This document shows, piece by piece, positions 41,972-42,023 of a DNA stretch of 42,023 nucleotides (positions are counted from its first letter, which is position 1; the number at the start of each line of letters is the position of its first letter). A program made the position numbers and the translations under genes. The notes under the pieces were generated by a model. The model was given only the letters and a program-made list of their open reading frames with translations. It was not told the origin of the DNA and searched no databases. Source of the stretch: an uncultured Lactobacillus sp. (lineage in GTDB: Bacteria > Bacillota > Bacilli > Lactobacillales > Lactobacillaceae); the NCBI GenBank assembly GCA_937916845.1, contig CALFSK010000047.1:1-42023 (forward strand). Direction: 5' to 3'.

Positions 41972-42023
41972 TGGAGGGGAGTGGATTCGAACCACCGAAC
42001 CCGAAGGAGCGGATTTACAGTCC
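41972..42023 (-). tRNA. tRNA-Tyr (GUA), cut by window end
   Basis: The 3' part only: the anticodon loop CTGTAAA (GTA), variable arm, T-arm and CCCCTCC-A end. The 5' part lies outside the window. Confidence 0.92.

Overview
The window reads as chromosomal DNA of a lactic acid bacterium of the Lactiplantibacillus plantarum group. The reasons are a complete Csc (WxL/DUF916) cell-surface cluster with an LPQTxE sortase motif, an S_MK-box (SAM-III) riboswitch on metK, a leuS T-box, pepV, an FLP-like Crp/Fnr regulator, and Firmicute-type ribosome binding sites and terminators. The species call is inference. The gene families are read from motifs in the sequence.

Layout. Positions 1-640 hold a structured repeat. 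Positions 689-5594 (minus) hold the Csc surface cluster. Positions 6.2-7.8 kb hold mscL and a deoxynucleoside kinase. Positions 7.9-14.3 kb hold housekeeping genes: a glycerophosphodiesterase, uspA, pepV, an NAD(P)HX dehydratase, rsuA and a SpoVB-like flippase. An orphan class IIa bacteriocin immunity gene lies at 14.5 kb. leuS with its T-box (15.4-18.2 kb) is followed by a PAP2 phosphatase and a YtqB-like methyltransferase that seems to lack a normal start codon. Positions 20-26.8 kb hold a DHA2 efflux pump and a methionine-cycle group: metK, mmuM and a probable S-methylmethionine permease. Positions 26.9-29.2 kb hold an overlapping ferrochelatase/Nramp (hemH-mntH) pair. Positions 29.4-35 kb hold an esterase, a metallophosphoesterase, an acetyltransferase, an ASCH protein and a purine permease/phosphoribosyltransferase pair. 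Positions 35-37.7 kb hold murI, an FLP-type redox regulator and a divergent two-gene operon with a TTGAC-N4-GTCAA site. Positions 37.7-41.4 kb hold a SHOCT-domain membrane protein, a glycine-zipper protein, a MarR/MFS efflux pair with a clear operator, and a small membrane protein. The window ends in a minus-strand tRNA cluster (Tyr-Trp-His-Gln-Cys-Leu in transcription order).

Most unusual feature. Five intergenic loci (near 0.15, 15.0, 19.8, 24.2 and 32.3 kb) carry copies of one composite repeat. Unit B is about 170 bp and unit A about 170 bp, joined by an AT-rich spacer. Each unit is a long inverted repeat closing over internal hairpins, like a four-way junction. Between copies the arms differ by paired, compensating changes, so pairing has been kept while sequence drifted. 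The four loci with both flanks visible all lie in gaps between convergent genes, and the fifth lies beside the 3' end of cscA. None lies in a divergent or same-direction gap. One copy has lost unit A almost exactly at its edges and another has lost two internal hairpins. I do not recognise this family. It could be a structured RNA, a bidirectional 3'-end or chromosome-architecture element, or a non-autonomous mobile element.
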